This document shows positions 52,157 through 61,419 of a stretch of 64,000 bases of DNA, piece by piece; position 1 is the first letter of the stretch, and each line of letters starts with the position of its first letter. The notes under the pieces were generated by a model, which was given only the letters and a program-made list of their open reading frames with translations, made no database searches and was not told the DNA's origin. Source of the DNA: Methylocella sp. (GTDB lineage: Bacteria; Pseudomonadota; Alphaproteobacteria; Rhizobiales; Beijerinckiaceae); assembly GCA_037200525.1 (NCBI GenBank), contig JBBCGG010000001.1, forward strand, positions 4,146,501-4,210,500, in the 5' to 3' direction. The position numbers and the translations under genes are program-made.

Positions 52157-53980
52157 TCATATCGGACGCTGGCCCACGGGGCGGGCGAGGTCGAGCAGAC
52201 GCAATTGCACGCGTTCTTTGCCGCCCCAATTGTCCAAAGCCAAGGTTCCGGCAAGATGAACCATAGCTCCCCGGCTGGCTTGGAGCGCTTTCCCCAAAGG
52301 CTGGGCCGCTGCCCGAAAAGCTATTCCATCGATTTTTGCGCCATCACCCGCGTGCCCGCGCAGCCGCACATGGCCATTGCCAACTTCCGAAACATCGACC
52401 AGGCGGTGCGCCGGCAGAACGAAAACGGGTTCGGCGTTACCCGCGCCATAGGGACCCGCCCGCTCCAACGCCGCCATTAAGGCTGGATTCGCGCCCGCTG
52501 CGGTGAGCGCTGCGTCGATCAACAAGGATTGCCCCGCGCGGCTTCCGGCGACCGCCTCGGCAAGCCTTGCTTCAAGAAAGGCGCGGAAATCATCGACTCT
52601 CTTGGGTAGAATCGTAATGCCGGCCGCCATCGCATGGCCCCCGCCTTTGATGAGAATGCCCGCTTCCACCGCCGCTCGCACGACGCGTCCAATGTCTACG
52701 CCAGGGATCGAACGCCCCGATCCCGTCCCGATCCCTCCCACATCGGAAAAAGCAATCGCAAAGGCGGGGCGGTGAAATTTATCCTTTAGCCGCGAGGCGA
52801 CAAGCCCGACTACGCCGGGGTGCCAGCCCTCCGCCGCCACCGTGACGACGGCGCCAACCTCATCGAAGCCAAGGCTCGCCAAGGCTTGCGCCTCCGCCTC
52901 CTCGAGCGTCCCGCTCTCCAACGTTTGACGATCGCGATTGAGACGGTCGAGTTCTTCGGCTATACGGCGCGCCTCGAGAGGGTCTTTGAGGCTGAGCAGC
53001 CGGGCGCCGAGCGCAGCGTCGCCAATGCGACCGCCCGCATTGATGCGGGGACCAATCAAAAAACCGAGATGATAGGGTTTTGGGGGCCCATCCGCCTTGG
53101 CGATGTCAAACAGCGCCGTCAGTCCCGGCCGCCCGCGCCCGCGCATAACCGCAAGCCCTTTGGTGACGAAAGCGCGATTCAACCCGGTCAGGGGGGCGAC
53201 ATCGGCGATCGTCGCCAGCGCCACCAGATCGAGCCCTGCAAGAAAATCGGGCGGCGGCCGCAAGCTCGAGAAAAAGTCGCGTTGCCTCAGAACGCGATTG
53301 AGCGCGACGAGGGTCATGAATACAACGCCGGCGGCGCAAAGTTGGCCAAGACCCGAAAGATCATCCTGGCGGTTCGGATTGACGACAATGGCTTCGGGGA
53401 GAATTTCCGGCGCCTGATGATGGTCGAGCACGATTGGGTCGAGGCCAAGCCGTCGCGCTTCGGCGAGCGGCGCGTGACTCATCGTGCCGCAATCGACCGT
53501 AATCAGAAGTTTGGCGCCCGCCGCGGCGAGGTTTCGGATCGCTTCGACATTAGGCCCATAGCCTTCAAAAATCCGATCCGGAATATGAATGAGGCATGGA
53601 GCGCCGCAAGCAGCGAAATAATCGGCGAGCAGCGCGGCGGAGGCCGCGCCATCGACGTCATAATCACCGAAAATCGCGATCGTATCGCCGCGTTGGACTG
53701 CGTCCGCAATCCTTGCCGCTGCGGCGTCCATATCCTTCATTGCATTGGGGTCGGGGAGGAGCCGCCGCAGGGTCGGATTGAGGTGGCCTTCCGACGTCTC
53801 GGGGCTTATCCCTCGCCCGGCGAGAACGCGCGACAGAAGATCGCCATGGCCATGCAATTGCGCAATCGCCAGCGCGCGCGCCTGACCGCCCTCATCAAGC
53901 CGATCCCGCCACGGGCGTCCGAGGACAGAGCGCTCGACGCCAAGAAAAATGCGGTTTTGGGAGGCCAGCGATTCGCTCAT
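52157..53980 (-). CDS. recJ: Single-stranded-DNA-specific exonuclease RecJ
   Basis: 607 residues, 5'-3' ssDNA exonuclease of repair and recombination. ATG 53980 begins MSESLASQN; the preceding open frame is not family-like. DHH-domain metal residues: GDYDVDGAAS (Asp106, Asp108, Asp110), VDCGTMSHAP, VLDHHQAPE (Asp186-His187-His188), and INAGGRIGDAALGARLL; the DHHA1 domain has GSGRSIPGVDIGRVV and GGGHAMAAG. Complete. Near tRNA-Glu on the chromosomal side. Confidence 0.95.
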   Translation of the reverse strand: MSESLASQNRIFLGVERSVLGRPWRDRLDEGGQARALAIAQLHGHGDLLSRVLAGRGISPETSEGHLNPTLRRLLPDPNAMKDMDAAAARIADAVQRGDTIAIFGDYDVDGAASAALLADYFAACGAPCLIHIPDRIFEGYGPNVEAIRNLAAAGAKLLITVDCGTMSHAPLAEARRLGLDPIVLDHHQAPEILPEAIVVNPNRQDDLSGLGQLCAAGVVFMTLVALNRVLRQRDFFSSLRPPPDFLAGLDLVALATIADVAPLTGLNRAFVTKGLAVMRGRGRPGLTALFDIAKADGPPKPYHLGFLIGPRINAGGRIGDAALGARLLSLKDPLEARRIAEELDRLNRDRQTLESGTLEEAEAQALASLGFDEVGAVVTVAAEGWHPGVVGLVASRLKDKFHRPAFAIAFSDVGGIGTGSGRSIPGVDIGRVVRAAVEAGILIKGGGHAMAAGITILPKRVDDFRAFLEARLAEAVAGSRAGQSLLIDAALTAAGANPALMAALERAGPYGAGNAEPVFVLPAHRLVDVSEVGNGHVRLRGHAGDGAKIDGIAFRAAAQPLGKALQASRGAMVHLAGTLALDNWGGKERVQLRLLDLARPVGQRPI

Positions 53981-54116
53981 GCCTGATCTTAACGGCGAAG
54001 GCGCGAGAGCGCGAGCGCGTTGAAGAAATGGCGACCCCAAAGCGGCGAACGCTCCGAGCCGGATTTTTTGTCGTCGCCTTTCGGACGAGGGAGGGAGTCT
54101 CGCCCTGGTCCAGGCC

Positions 54117-54572
54117 TCACAAATTCCCCATCGGCCGGTAGTCCAGCAGTTTCTCTATCCGCTGCAACAATCCATCACGGACATTTCGATAGGCTTCAAG
54201 AACGCGCTCGCGCGAACCCTCCACCGCCGTCGGATCGAGGGTTGGCCAATACACGACATCGACCGCTAGCGTGCGGGTAAATTCCAGCGCCTTATGATGG
54301 GCTTCCGGGGACAAGGTGATGATGAGATCGAAAGAAGCGTCTTCTAAATCCTCGAAGGTGTGCGCGCGATGCCTGGTCATGTCGATGCCTAGCTCGTCCA
54401 TCGACGCGATGGCGAAAGCGTCGCTCTCGCCGCGTTTAACTCCAGCCGACGCGAAATAAACGTCAGTTCCGAAAAAATGCTTTCCCAGAGCCTCCGCTAT
54501 CGGGGAGCGCACCGAATTGTGCGTACAGGCAAAGAGTACGGATTGCGGGCGGTCCTTAACCCCGGCCTTCAT
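54117..54572 (-). CDS. Low-molecular-weight phosphotyrosine phosphatase / arsenate reductase-like
   Basis: 151 residues from ATG 54572. P-loop VLFACTHNSVRSP gives Cys16-x5-Arg22, and the acid Asp is in DVVYWPTLDPT (DP motif). Member of the LMW-PTP/ArsC fold, here in the alphaproteobacterial hisD-UPF0262 context where it is regularly found; true substrate unknown. The longer frame overlaps the UPF0262 gene. Confidence 0.88.
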   Translation of the reverse strand: MKAGVKDRPQSVLFACTHNSVRSPIAEALGKHFFGTDVYFASAGVKRGESDAFAIASMDELGIDMTRHRAHTFEDLEDASFDLIITLSPEAHHKALEFTRTLAVDVVYWPTLDPTAVEGSRERVLEAYRNVRDGLLQRIEKLLDYRPMGNL

Positions 54573-54612
54573 CTCGGCGGCGCCTCGGCGTCCCCTAGCA
54601 AAGGCATGGATC

Positions 54613-55101
54613 CTAGCCCTTCCAATGCAATGCGGCGACAAGCGTAAAAATGCGCCGCGCCGTATCGATGTCGCAATCGATCTTGCCTTGCAGCCGCTCG
54701 ACGAGAATTTGCGCTCCTTCGTTGTGGAGGGCCCGGCGCCCCATGTCGATGGCCTCGATCTGGCCGGGCATGGCCGTTCTGATCGCGGCGTAATAGCTCT
54801 CGCAAATAAAGAAATAGTCTTTGAGGAGGCCTCGCAACGGCGTCAACGACAGAATATGCGCGATCAGCGGCGTGTTGTTTTCATCCGCGATTTCCAAGAC
54901 GAGCTTGGCATCCTGCAGGGCAATCTTTAATGCATAAGGACCGGAGTCATGCCCCGGCAAACCAAAGCAGTTTTCCTCGAGCAGATCATAGATCGCGATC
55001 TGGCGTTCATGCTCTTTGTCAGCCGTGCTGCGGCCGATCGACGCCTCGTCCAGGGTCACCGACACAAGACGGTTGCGAGGGTCTGGATCTGGTTCGCTCA
55101 T
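54613..55101 (-). CDS. UPF0262 family protein
   Basis: 162 residues, typical of UPF0262: [37 protein letters not shown] and [23 protein letters not shown] near the middle. Function unknown. Its start overlaps the hisD stop by four bases; the hisD / UPF0262 / phosphatase order is conserved across Hyphomicrobiales. Confidence 0.92.
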   Translation of the reverse strand: MSEPDPDPRNRLVSVTLDEASIGRSTADKEHERQIAIYDLLEENCFGLPGHDSGPYALKIALQDAKLVLEIADENNTPLIAHILSLTPLRGLLKDYFFICESYYAAIRTAMPGQIEAIDMGRRALHNEGAQILVERLQGKIDCDIDTARRIFTLVAALHWKG

Positions 55102-56399
55102 GACGAACGATTATCGAGCCGAAACGCCACGGAGCGCGCATGCGCGTCCAATCCTTCAGCCTGCCCCAGCGTCACCGCGGCAGGTCCGAGCGTCGCCAGA
55201 CTTTCGACGGTGCACTTTAGAATCGATGTTTTTTTCATGAAGTCGAGCACATTGAGACCGGATGAAAATCGCGCGGATCGCGCCGTCGGCAAGACGTGAT
55301 TTGATCCGCCGACATAATCGCCGATGGCCTCAGGCGTGTAAGCGCCAATAAAAATAGCGCCCGCATTTCGAATGCCCTGACTCAAAGCGTCGGCATTTGC
55401 CGTAACGATCTCGAGGTGCTCAGGTGCCAGTCGGTTAGCCAGCTCTATGCTGTCTAGAAGCTCCGGCACAAGAATGATCGCCCCGAAGTCTCGCCAGCTC
55501 GCTTCAGCGATCTCCTTGCGCGGAAGTCTCGATAATTGCCGCTCGACGGCCGCCTCGACGGCGTCGGCGACCCCTTCGTCGTCGGTAATGAGAATCGACT
55601 GCGCCGCGACATCGTGTTCCGCCTGCGCAAGAAGATCAGCGGCGAGCCAGTCGGGGTTTGCGTCTTTGTCTGCTATAATCAGAACTTCAGAAGGTCCCGC
55701 GATCATATCGATTCCAACGGCCCCAAAAACCCGCCGCTTGGCGGCAGCGACATAGGCGTTGCCCGGGCCGACGATTTTGACGACCGGAGCGATTGTTTGC
55801 GTTCCATAAGCCAGCGCCGCGATCGCCTGAGCGCCGCCGACGCGATAGATTTCATCGACGCCCGCTATTTTCGCCGCAGCAAAAACCAGCGGATTGATTT
55901 TGCCGTCGGGCACCGGCACCACCATGACAACGCGATCGACCCCCGCGACTTTGGCTGGCGTCGCGTTCATGAGCACCGAGGACGGATAGCTCGCCGTACC
56001 GCCGGGAACGTAGAGGCCGACCGATTCGACGGAACTCCACCGCCAGCCAAGTTCAACCCCAAGCGCATCGACAAAGCGCTCATCGCGCGGGCGTTGTCTT
56101 TCGTGAAACGTCACGATTCGTTGATGCGCCAATTTGAGCGCTGCAAGGGCCTCCGGCTGGCAGAGGCCGAGCGCTGCGTCAATTTCCGCCGGCTCAACGC
56201 GCAAACCGAGCTTTTCCAGATCAACTCTATCAAATTTTCTCGAATAACCGATAAGGGCGGCGTCGCCTGTCGCGCGGACCTCCGCGATGATTGCTTGCGC
56301 CGCCTGATCGACGTCTGCCGCCGCCTCTCTTTTCATGGACAGGAGCGCTCTGAATGAAGTGGCGAAATCCGGGCTCCGCGCATCCAGCCTCAACGGCAT
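55098..56399 (-). CDS. hisD: Histidinol dehydrogenase
   Basis: 433 residues; the final two oxidations of histidine biosynthesis, zinc-dependent. [27 protein letters not shown] is the NAD region, [36 protein letters not shown] the family signature, [14 protein letters not shown] and [13 protein letters not shown] carry zinc ligands and catalytic residues. Full length. First gene of the visible hisD-UPF0262 unit. Confidence 0.96.
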   Translation of the reverse strand: MPLRLDARSPDFATSFRALLSMKREAAADVDQAAQAIIAEVRATGDAALIGYSRKFDRVDLEKLGLRVEPAEIDAALGLCQPEALAALKLAHQRIVTFHERQRPRDERFVDALGVELGWRWSSVESVGLYVPGGTASYPSSVLMNATPAKVAGVDRVVMVVPVPDGKINPLVFAAAKIAGVDEIYRVGGAQAIAALAYGTQTIAPVVKIVGPGNAYVAAAKRRVFGAVGIDMIAGPSEVLIIADKDANPDWLAADLLAQAEHDVAAQSILITDDEGVADAVEAAVERQLSRLPRKEIAEASWRDFGAIILVPELLDSIELANRLAPEHLEIVTANADALSQGIRNAGAIFIGAYTPEAIGDYVGGSNHVLPTARSARFSSGLNVLDFMKKTSILKCTVESLATLGPAAVTLGQAEGLDAHARSVAFRLDNRSS

Positions 56400-56580
56400 A
56401 TCGTCTCCTCACACATCCAAAGCGTCAACGTCGGCTCCTGTTAGCTGTCTCGGCGCGGGCTGGCAATGTCTTGGACGCGCCCCAGCTTCATTGCGGCGGC
56501 GGCGATCGAGGCGACGGATCGCGCCCGCGAGCGCCCTTTTGGCGAGCTTTTAACGCATAGCTCAAGCAATCAATAACTGT

Positions 56581-57066
56581 TTATAGCAATTTGCCGATCT
56601 CGCGCGCGAGGCTGCCCGGCGGGGTAATCGGCGCAAAACGGGCGGCGACTTCGCCTTTCCGATTAACGAGGAACTTTGTGAAATTCCATTTGATCGCTTC
56701 GCTGCCGAGCACTCCTTTCGCATTGCTTTTGAGAAACCGGAAGAGCGGGTGTGTCTCAGGGCCGTTAACGTCGATCTTATCGAACATGGGAAACGTCACA
56801 TCGTAAGTTCGCGAGCAAAATTGTGCGATTGCGTTCGCATCGCCCGGCTCTTGAGCGCCAAATTGATTGCACGGAAATCCTAGGACGGCGAAGCCGCGCG
56901 CGCCATATTCGAGAAATAGGGCCTCAAGCCCTTCATATTGCGGGGTAAATCCGCATTTGCTGGCCGTATTGACAATGAGCAACACTTGTCCTGCAAAATC
57001 CGCAAGCGTCCTATCCCTTCCTTCCAAGGTCTTCGCAGTAAAGTCATAGACTGTGGCCATATCCAT
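56581..57066 (-). CDS. Glutathione peroxidase
   Basis: 161 residues. Catalytic tetrad visible: Cys38 in NTASKCGFTPQYEGL, Gln72 in NQFGAQEPG, and Trp127-Asn128 in IKWNFTKFLV. Non-selenium, monomeric bacterial type. No signal peptide, so cytosolic peroxide detoxification. Stands alone. Confidence 0.95.
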   Translation of the reverse strand: MDMATVYDFTAKTLEGRDRTLADFAGQVLLIVNTASKCGFTPQYEGLEALFLEYGARGFAVLGFPCNQFGAQEPGDANAIAQFCSRTYDVTFPMFDKIDVNGPETHPLFRFLKSNAKGVLGSEAIKWNFTKFLVNRKGEVAARFAPITPPGSLAREIGKLL

Positions 57067-57370
57067 CCTCGAGCCCAGGCATTGTCGTCAAACCAAAGCA
57101 ACGCTCCCGCTAACTTAAGTGATAGTTGCCTTGCCGAAAACAATAACCCAATGCGGTCGATGCGACCACGCGCTCATTTTACGGCGCCGCTGCGCGAGCC
57201 GATCACCGCGGGTCAGTCGCGCAATGCCTTTCGCACGAATGCGAATTGGCTCTGCTCGAGAGGGTCGATGCGATCTTTCCCGGACGCGAAAAACAAAAAA
57301 AAGCCCCTGCCCCACAAAAGCGGGACAGGGGCGGACGTGACCTTGACTTGCTTTTGGCGGCGGCGGCTCA
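57067..57370. other. Chromosome-to-prophage boundary region
   Basis: About 300 bases without a gene. It holds the terminator listed separately. I found no tRNA or direct repeat that marks the prophage edge. Confidence 0.4.
57286..57332 (-). terminator. Rho-independent terminator of the prophage late genes
   Basis: On the minus strand GCCCCTGTCCCG ... GGGGCAGGGGC (near-perfect 11-bp stem with one mismatch, loop CTTTTGT), followed by TTTTTTTTGTTTTT. It lies 40-85 bases past the 57371-57709 gene. Confidence 0.9.
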
Positions 57371-57709
57371 CTAATCTTGAGTATGCGGGCTTTTGCCTGC
57401 CGGGCCGTAAGTTGCGCCTCCCGGCGGTTGGTTGCGAGCCTTCTCGAGCGCCTCGCTAAGAATGTCGACTTTGCTCTCAAGCTTCTCGATTTCGCGCTGT
57501 AAATCATTGATGCGTCTTTCATACACTTCGATCAACGTTCGAATGCGAGCGTCGATCAATGCGGCCATCGACGATTGTCTTCTGATCAAGGCCGCGATGA
57601 TAATCGCGAGTGAGCCGAGGATAGCGCCAAGGCTTCCAACGCCAAGCAGTTGTCCGACGTTGCCTGACACCACGGCTCCAAAGAGATCGTTCTCATTGGG
57701 CTCCAACAA
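57371..57709 (-). CDS. Prophage membrane protein with coiled coil
   Basis: 112 residues starting at TTG 57709 (GGGAG five bases upstream). One transmembrane helix LGSLAIIIAALIRR at about 32-45, followed by the heptad-rich ARIRTLIEVYERRINDLQREIEKLESKVDILSEALEKA. Resembles phage spanin or lysis accessory proteins by architecture only. Last gene before the terminator. Confidence 0.55.
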   Translation of the reverse strand: MLEPNENDLFGAVVSGNVGQLLGVGSLGAILGSLAIIIAALIRRQSSMAALIDARIRTLIEVYERRINDLQREIEKLESKVDILSEALEKARNQPPGGATYGPAGKSPHTQD

Positions 57710-57938
57710 TCACGCTCCCTCCATGCAAGCGGCGGCCGCAGAAAAGCTTTAAATGCGTTATGCATCCATTGAATCGTAAGCCAGCGCGCCATCCGAGCAT
57801 TTAATCTCGCTAATGGCGCATTCATTTGGCGACGCATCCCGGCGGATTGCGTCAAAAATGCCGCGCTCGCCGCCAGCGCCTGGGACGTCATCGCCGAGCA
57901 CAGCAATCTATAGGCGATCATCCGCATCTTACCTTCGC

Positions 57939-58355
57939 TCAGGTTTCGAAATCGCCCTCAGGATCGAGTTGATGGGCGGCGATCCATTGCGGCGTCACAA
58001 GTCCGCCTCTCCCGTCTGGGACAAGACCTTCGCCAAATTCGATCAGCGCCGGAATGACGACAGGCAATACGGCGCCAAAGATCGCAATTCCATTTTCGGC
58101 CACAGCCGCCGGGGGATAGACCATAGTAACGATTTTGAGCAACGCTTCGACAATTGGGAGACCGGCGGCGAGTTCGGCTTGAAGATTATTCTCTATCCAG
58201 GCGGTATGCAGGGCCTCGAAGTCTGCGCCGATAGGCCTCAAGAAGGCGAGAACGTTGGAAATTGCCGCGACTTCTGGCGATGGCGCCGGAACCGCCGCGG
58301 GCGCAGACGGAGCGCTCGGGAAGAGCGCTCCGAAGAAATTGCTGAGGAAGCTCAC
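57939..58355 (-). CDS. Prophage hypothetical protein
   Basis: 138 residues from GTG 58355, which overlaps the stop of the holin-like gene (GTGA). Starts with VSFLSNFFGALFPSAPSAPAAVP, then a long helix-rich part (LEALLKIVTMVYPPAAVAENGIAIFGAVLPVVIPALIEFGEGL) with hydrophobic stretches. No family recognised; part of the lysis module. Confidence 0.55.
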   Translation of the reverse strand: MSFLSNFFGALFPSAPSAPAAVPAPSPEVAAISNVLAFLRPIGADFEALHTAWIENNLQAELAAGLPIVEALLKIVTMVYPPAAVAENGIAIFGAVLPVVIPALIEFGEGLVPDGRGGLVTPQWIAAHQLDPEGDFET

Positions 58356-58555
58356 TTCGACGCCGTCGCGGCGCTGCCGCTGACGTTGAAGTCTTTCGAC
58401 AAAACGCCGATCGCGCTGACGGCGAGAGACAAAAGGACATTGGTCCAATTGACCGCGTCACCATGCAGGGCGGCGTCGGCATTATCGACAACTATGACCG
58501 CCAGCGGCGCAAGGCCGGCCAGAGTGGTTTTCCAGGATGCCAAAAAATTAGACAT
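58352..58555 (-). CDS. Holin-like small membrane protein
   Basis: 67 residues, MSNFLASWKTTLAGLAPLAVIVVDNADAALHGDAVNWTNVLLSLAVSAIGVLSKDFNVSG. Two hydrophobic segments and the FNVSG-like end seen in small phage holins of alphaproteobacterial prophages. Directly follows the lysozyme gene. Confidence 0.65.
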   Translation of the reverse strand: MSNFLASWKTTLAGLAPLAVIVVDNADAALHGDAVNWTNVLLSLAVSAIGVLSKDFNVSGSAATASK

Positions 58556-58634
58556 GCAAACCTCTATTAGCGGTGATGATGGTCGAGGGGCATCGCGCAG
58601 CCGACCACCGCAAGCTTGCTGCGCAAATTTTGAG

Positions 58635-59528
58635 TCAGTGGTCTTCAGGCGCGGCGGAAGAGGATTTCACCGGGGACGCGGATACCGGCGCTGAATCAGT
58701 CAGCGCCGCCTCTGCCTGCTCGGCTGTCTTGATCTGCTGCCGTTGTTTGGCGATGTTCGCTTCGACGGCGGCCTTTAGGGTGGTTTCGGCGAGCCTTGAT
58801 GCATCAAGGGCGCGTTTCTTGGCCGCCATATCCGCGAGCCCCGCATCGAGCGCATCGCGGCGCTGACCTTGACGCCAGGCCACGAAAGCGTAGAGGGCCA
58901 CGACTGCGATCGCAAATGCAGCGAGGACGCCAACACCCCATAGGCTAACCGAAGATTGATAAACCGCGAGCGCGCCGACAGCGGCTGTTCCCGCGATCTT
59001 GGCATGGCATTCGTCCTGCTTCTCTTTTGCTTTGGCGGCAGCCGGAACAAGAGAGGCGTTGGCCAAAACCAACGCAAGCGCCTCGCATGCGGCTACGCGT
59101 TTGCCCCAGCCCGCACCAAAGCGCGACCATGCGCCGAGCGCATGCAGAAATGAGAGGCGATCGGAAGAGATCGTATTGATGATCTGTTCCGTTGGCGGAT
59201 TGCCGAGCGTCGCTTTAGCCAGCTCTGCAAGCGCTTTTTGAGGGCCGCTGTTGACGGCATAGTCAAACGAGCACAAATCGACCCCAGGCGCGAGATCATC
59301 TGCTTTGATGGCGTCCCAATAAGCGCTCCGGTATATCGCTTCCGCCTCAGCGCTCGTGATTTGCGCCACATCGCTGGGCGGCAAAGCGTGCCTCGCACGC
59401 CATGCGTCGTAGGTCTTTTGAATGATGCCGCGCATCGTGTGGCCGCCGGGATCAGCGGGATCGTCGCTGAACCCGCCTTCCTGCTTCAGCGTGAAGGCGA
59501 GACACGTTGGGAAGTTGCCTTTTGCCAT
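58635..59528 (-). CDS. GH108 N-acetylmuramidase (phage endolysin) with membrane helix
   Basis: 297 residues from ATG 59528. GH108 domain at 1-110: FTLKQEGGFSDDPADPGGHTMRGIIQKTYD with catalytic Glu in EGGF, then SYWDAIKADDLAPGVDLCSFDYAVNSG. A PG-binding-3-like region follows (QIINTISSDRLSFLHALGAWSRFGAGWGKRV). The C-terminal part has a transmembrane helix (GVGVLAAFAIAVVALYAFVAW) and a coiled coil, so it may be membrane-held. Cleaves murein for lysis. Confidence 0.9.
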   Translation of the reverse strand: MAKGNFPTCLAFTLKQEGGFSDDPADPGGHTMRGIIQKTYDAWRARHALPPSDVAQITSAEAEAIYRSAYWDAIKADDLAPGVDLCSFDYAVNSGPQKALAELAKATLGNPPTEQIINTISSDRLSFLHALGAWSRFGAGWGKRVAACEALALVLANASLVPAAAKAKEKQDECHAKIAGTAAVGALAVYQSSVSLWGVGVLAAFAIAVVALYAFVAWRQGQRRDALDAGLADMAAKKRALDASRLAETTLKAAVEANIAKQRQQIKTAEQAEAALTDSAPVSASPVKSSSAAPEDH

Positions 59529-59974
59529 GAGCGTTCTCCAGCCAATAAAAAGCCCGCGCGAGGCGGGCGAAACCAACGGCGATCTTTGGCGAAATATCAG
59601 AGCGAATTGATATCCTCGTTGCGGCTGCGCATGTAGCGATCGAACCCCCGCTCCAAATCCGGCTTGTTGCCGGCGAACTCCAAGACGCCGTAAGAATTTC
59701 GTTTGAGGTCTGTGTTTGGATTAAACTGATGTTCGACGAACATGTCCCAACGGGACACGTAGCCGCGGTCAGACTTGCGGCCATGGAATCGATGCTCGAT
59801 GACGCCCGGAACATAACCGATCTTGCCATTCACATGCGTCACGGCGCGCTGCTCCCAGAGTTTCACCGCGTCGCGATAGGCGCTGCTGGTTCCGTCCGGC
59901 ATTGATTTATCGGCTTGGCCGGCGAGGCCCAGCGCCATGTGGTGATCGCCGGAACCCATGCCCCCGATCTCTAG

Positions 59975-60805
59975 GCTCAGGACCTATTAAATTTGCCTGA
60001 GATGTGATTCCTGGTCTCCGCATGGGGAGGCTGGGATGAGTGATTTGTTTTTGTTGGGCGAGCGGCAGATGGCGCGGCTTGCGCCGCATTTTCCTCTGTC
60101 GCATGGCGTTCCGCGGGTTGACGACCGTCGGGTGGTCAGCGGAATCGTCTATGTGATCCGCAACGGCCTGCAATGGAAAGATGCGCCCAAGGATTACGGG
60201 CCGCACAAGACGCTTTACAATCGCTTCATCCGCTGGAGCCGGCTCGGCGTCTTCGACCGCATATTCGCCGCGCTCGCTGGCGAAGGTCCAAAGCCCGAGC
60301 GCATCATGATCGACGCCACGCATCTGAAGGCGCATCGCACAGCGGCGAGCCTGCTCAAAAAGGGGCTCTTCCCCGCCGTATCGGGCGCACGAAAGGCGGA
60401 CTGAACTCGAAGCTCCACGTCGTTTGCGACGGCGCCGGCAAGCCCCTCGTCATGTTGCTCTCGGAGGGCCAGATGAGCGACCACAAGGGCGCGCGGCTGA
60501 TGCTCAAGGCTTTACCGCCCGCTTCAATGTTGATCGCCGACAGGGGCTACGACAGCAACTGGTTCCGCGCCGCGCTGAAGGCCAGGGGCGTCGAGCCCTG
60601 CATCCCGCCAACCAGAAGCCGCAAGCTTCCCATTGCCTATGACAAGACGCTCTACCGCCAGCGTCACAAAATCGAGAACATGTTCGCCAAGCTCAAGGAC
60701 TGGCGGCGCATCGCAACCCGCTATGATCGATGCGCCCACACCTTCTTCTCCGCCATCTGCATCGCAGCCGCCGTCCTCTTCTATCTCAATCAATGAGTCC
60801 TGAGC
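59975..60805 (+). mobile_element. IS5-family (IS427-type) insertion sequence
   Basis: 831 bases bounded by GGCTCAGGAC / GTCCTGAGCC inverted ends and flanked by a CTAG duplication (59971-59974 and 60806-60809). Removing it with one CTAG restores an open glycosyltransferase frame (RIGG-LLEIGG-MGSGDHH), so the insertion is a clean target-duplicating event. Encodes the transposase in two frames. Confidence 0.9.
60036..60796 (+). CDS. IS5 transposase in two overlapping frames
   Basis: First frame 60036-60404 (DUF4096-type N-terminus: MSDLFLLGERQMARLAPHFP, DRRVVSGIVYVIRNGLQWKDAP, and catalytic Asp in IMIDATHLK); second frame about 60400-60796 (GGLNSKLHVVCDG, DRGYDSNWFR for the second Asp, RHKIENMFAKLKDWRRIATRYD for the Glu). 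Frame change near 60390-60404 (GARKAD* / GRTKGGL) is the programmed-frameshift site used by IS427-type elements. Appears functional. Confidence 0.9.
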
Positions 60806-61419
60806 CTAGGAGACCCCCGATTCGGTCGAGCATGTCGCGCGTCCAGGCCCACGCGAATCCACTGTGCGGATAGTCATACGGGCCGCCGTCGAATTTCCAG
60901 AACGAGGGTCCCCGCGGCGCGACGGGACCGCCCCCATGGAAATGCTGGCGAAGCTCGTGTGGGTCTGAATCAGCTCATCATTCGGGCCGAGGTCGAGCGC
61001 CGTCTTCCAGGGTTGGATGACCGGATAGAGCTGTAGGGCATGAACCGTCTCGCCGGCCCAGCCAGCCTTCCGAAAGTGAATGTCGGCGTCGAATGTACCG
61101 ACATATTTTGCGCATTGCGGCAAATGCGCGACGCCGATATTCAGGCAATTTTCTTTGGACCACGCCGTTGTCGCCGCGCGGACGGGCACATGCGTAACGC
61201 GAGGGTGATGCGCAAGGTCTGACAATACGTAGTCGCGGGCGCCATAAGCGACCTCGACAAGCGTGACATTAACATTTGGCTCTTTAAGCCAATCAAGGAT
61301 CGCGGCGCGAGCCAGCGCATCGCGAGACCTCCAGCTTCTTCTCCCCGCGTTGCGATAAACCATGCTGGCTCCTTTGTCTCGTGGAGATTACTGTGTTGCG
61401 CTGGAAGAATATCGTCGAA

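Larger units (their letters stand above)
59597..61363 (-). pseudogene. Prophage glycosyltransferase broken by IS5 and a frameshift
   Basis: A family-2-like glycosyltransferase. ATG 61363 has AAGGAG upstream. The N-terminal part reads TLVEVAYGARDYVLSDL, KYVGTFDADIHF (DxD motif) and ALDLGPNDELIQTHTSFAS. A missing base at the T3 run 60940-60942 then shifts the frame; it resumes as FHGGGPVAPRGPSFWKFDGG and PYDYPHSGFAWAWTRDMLDRIGG, up to the IS. Beyond the IS it continues in frame as GSGDHHMAL ... KRNSYGVLEFAGNKPDLERGFDRYMRSRNED. Total would be about 310 residues. Such proteins modify host surface or virion sugars. Confidence 0.85.

Noticed and set aside
52820-53986. Long plus-strand open frame opposite recJ
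   Set aside because: It is the complement shadow of recJ, with no known motifs; recJ has all its catalytic residues on the other strand.
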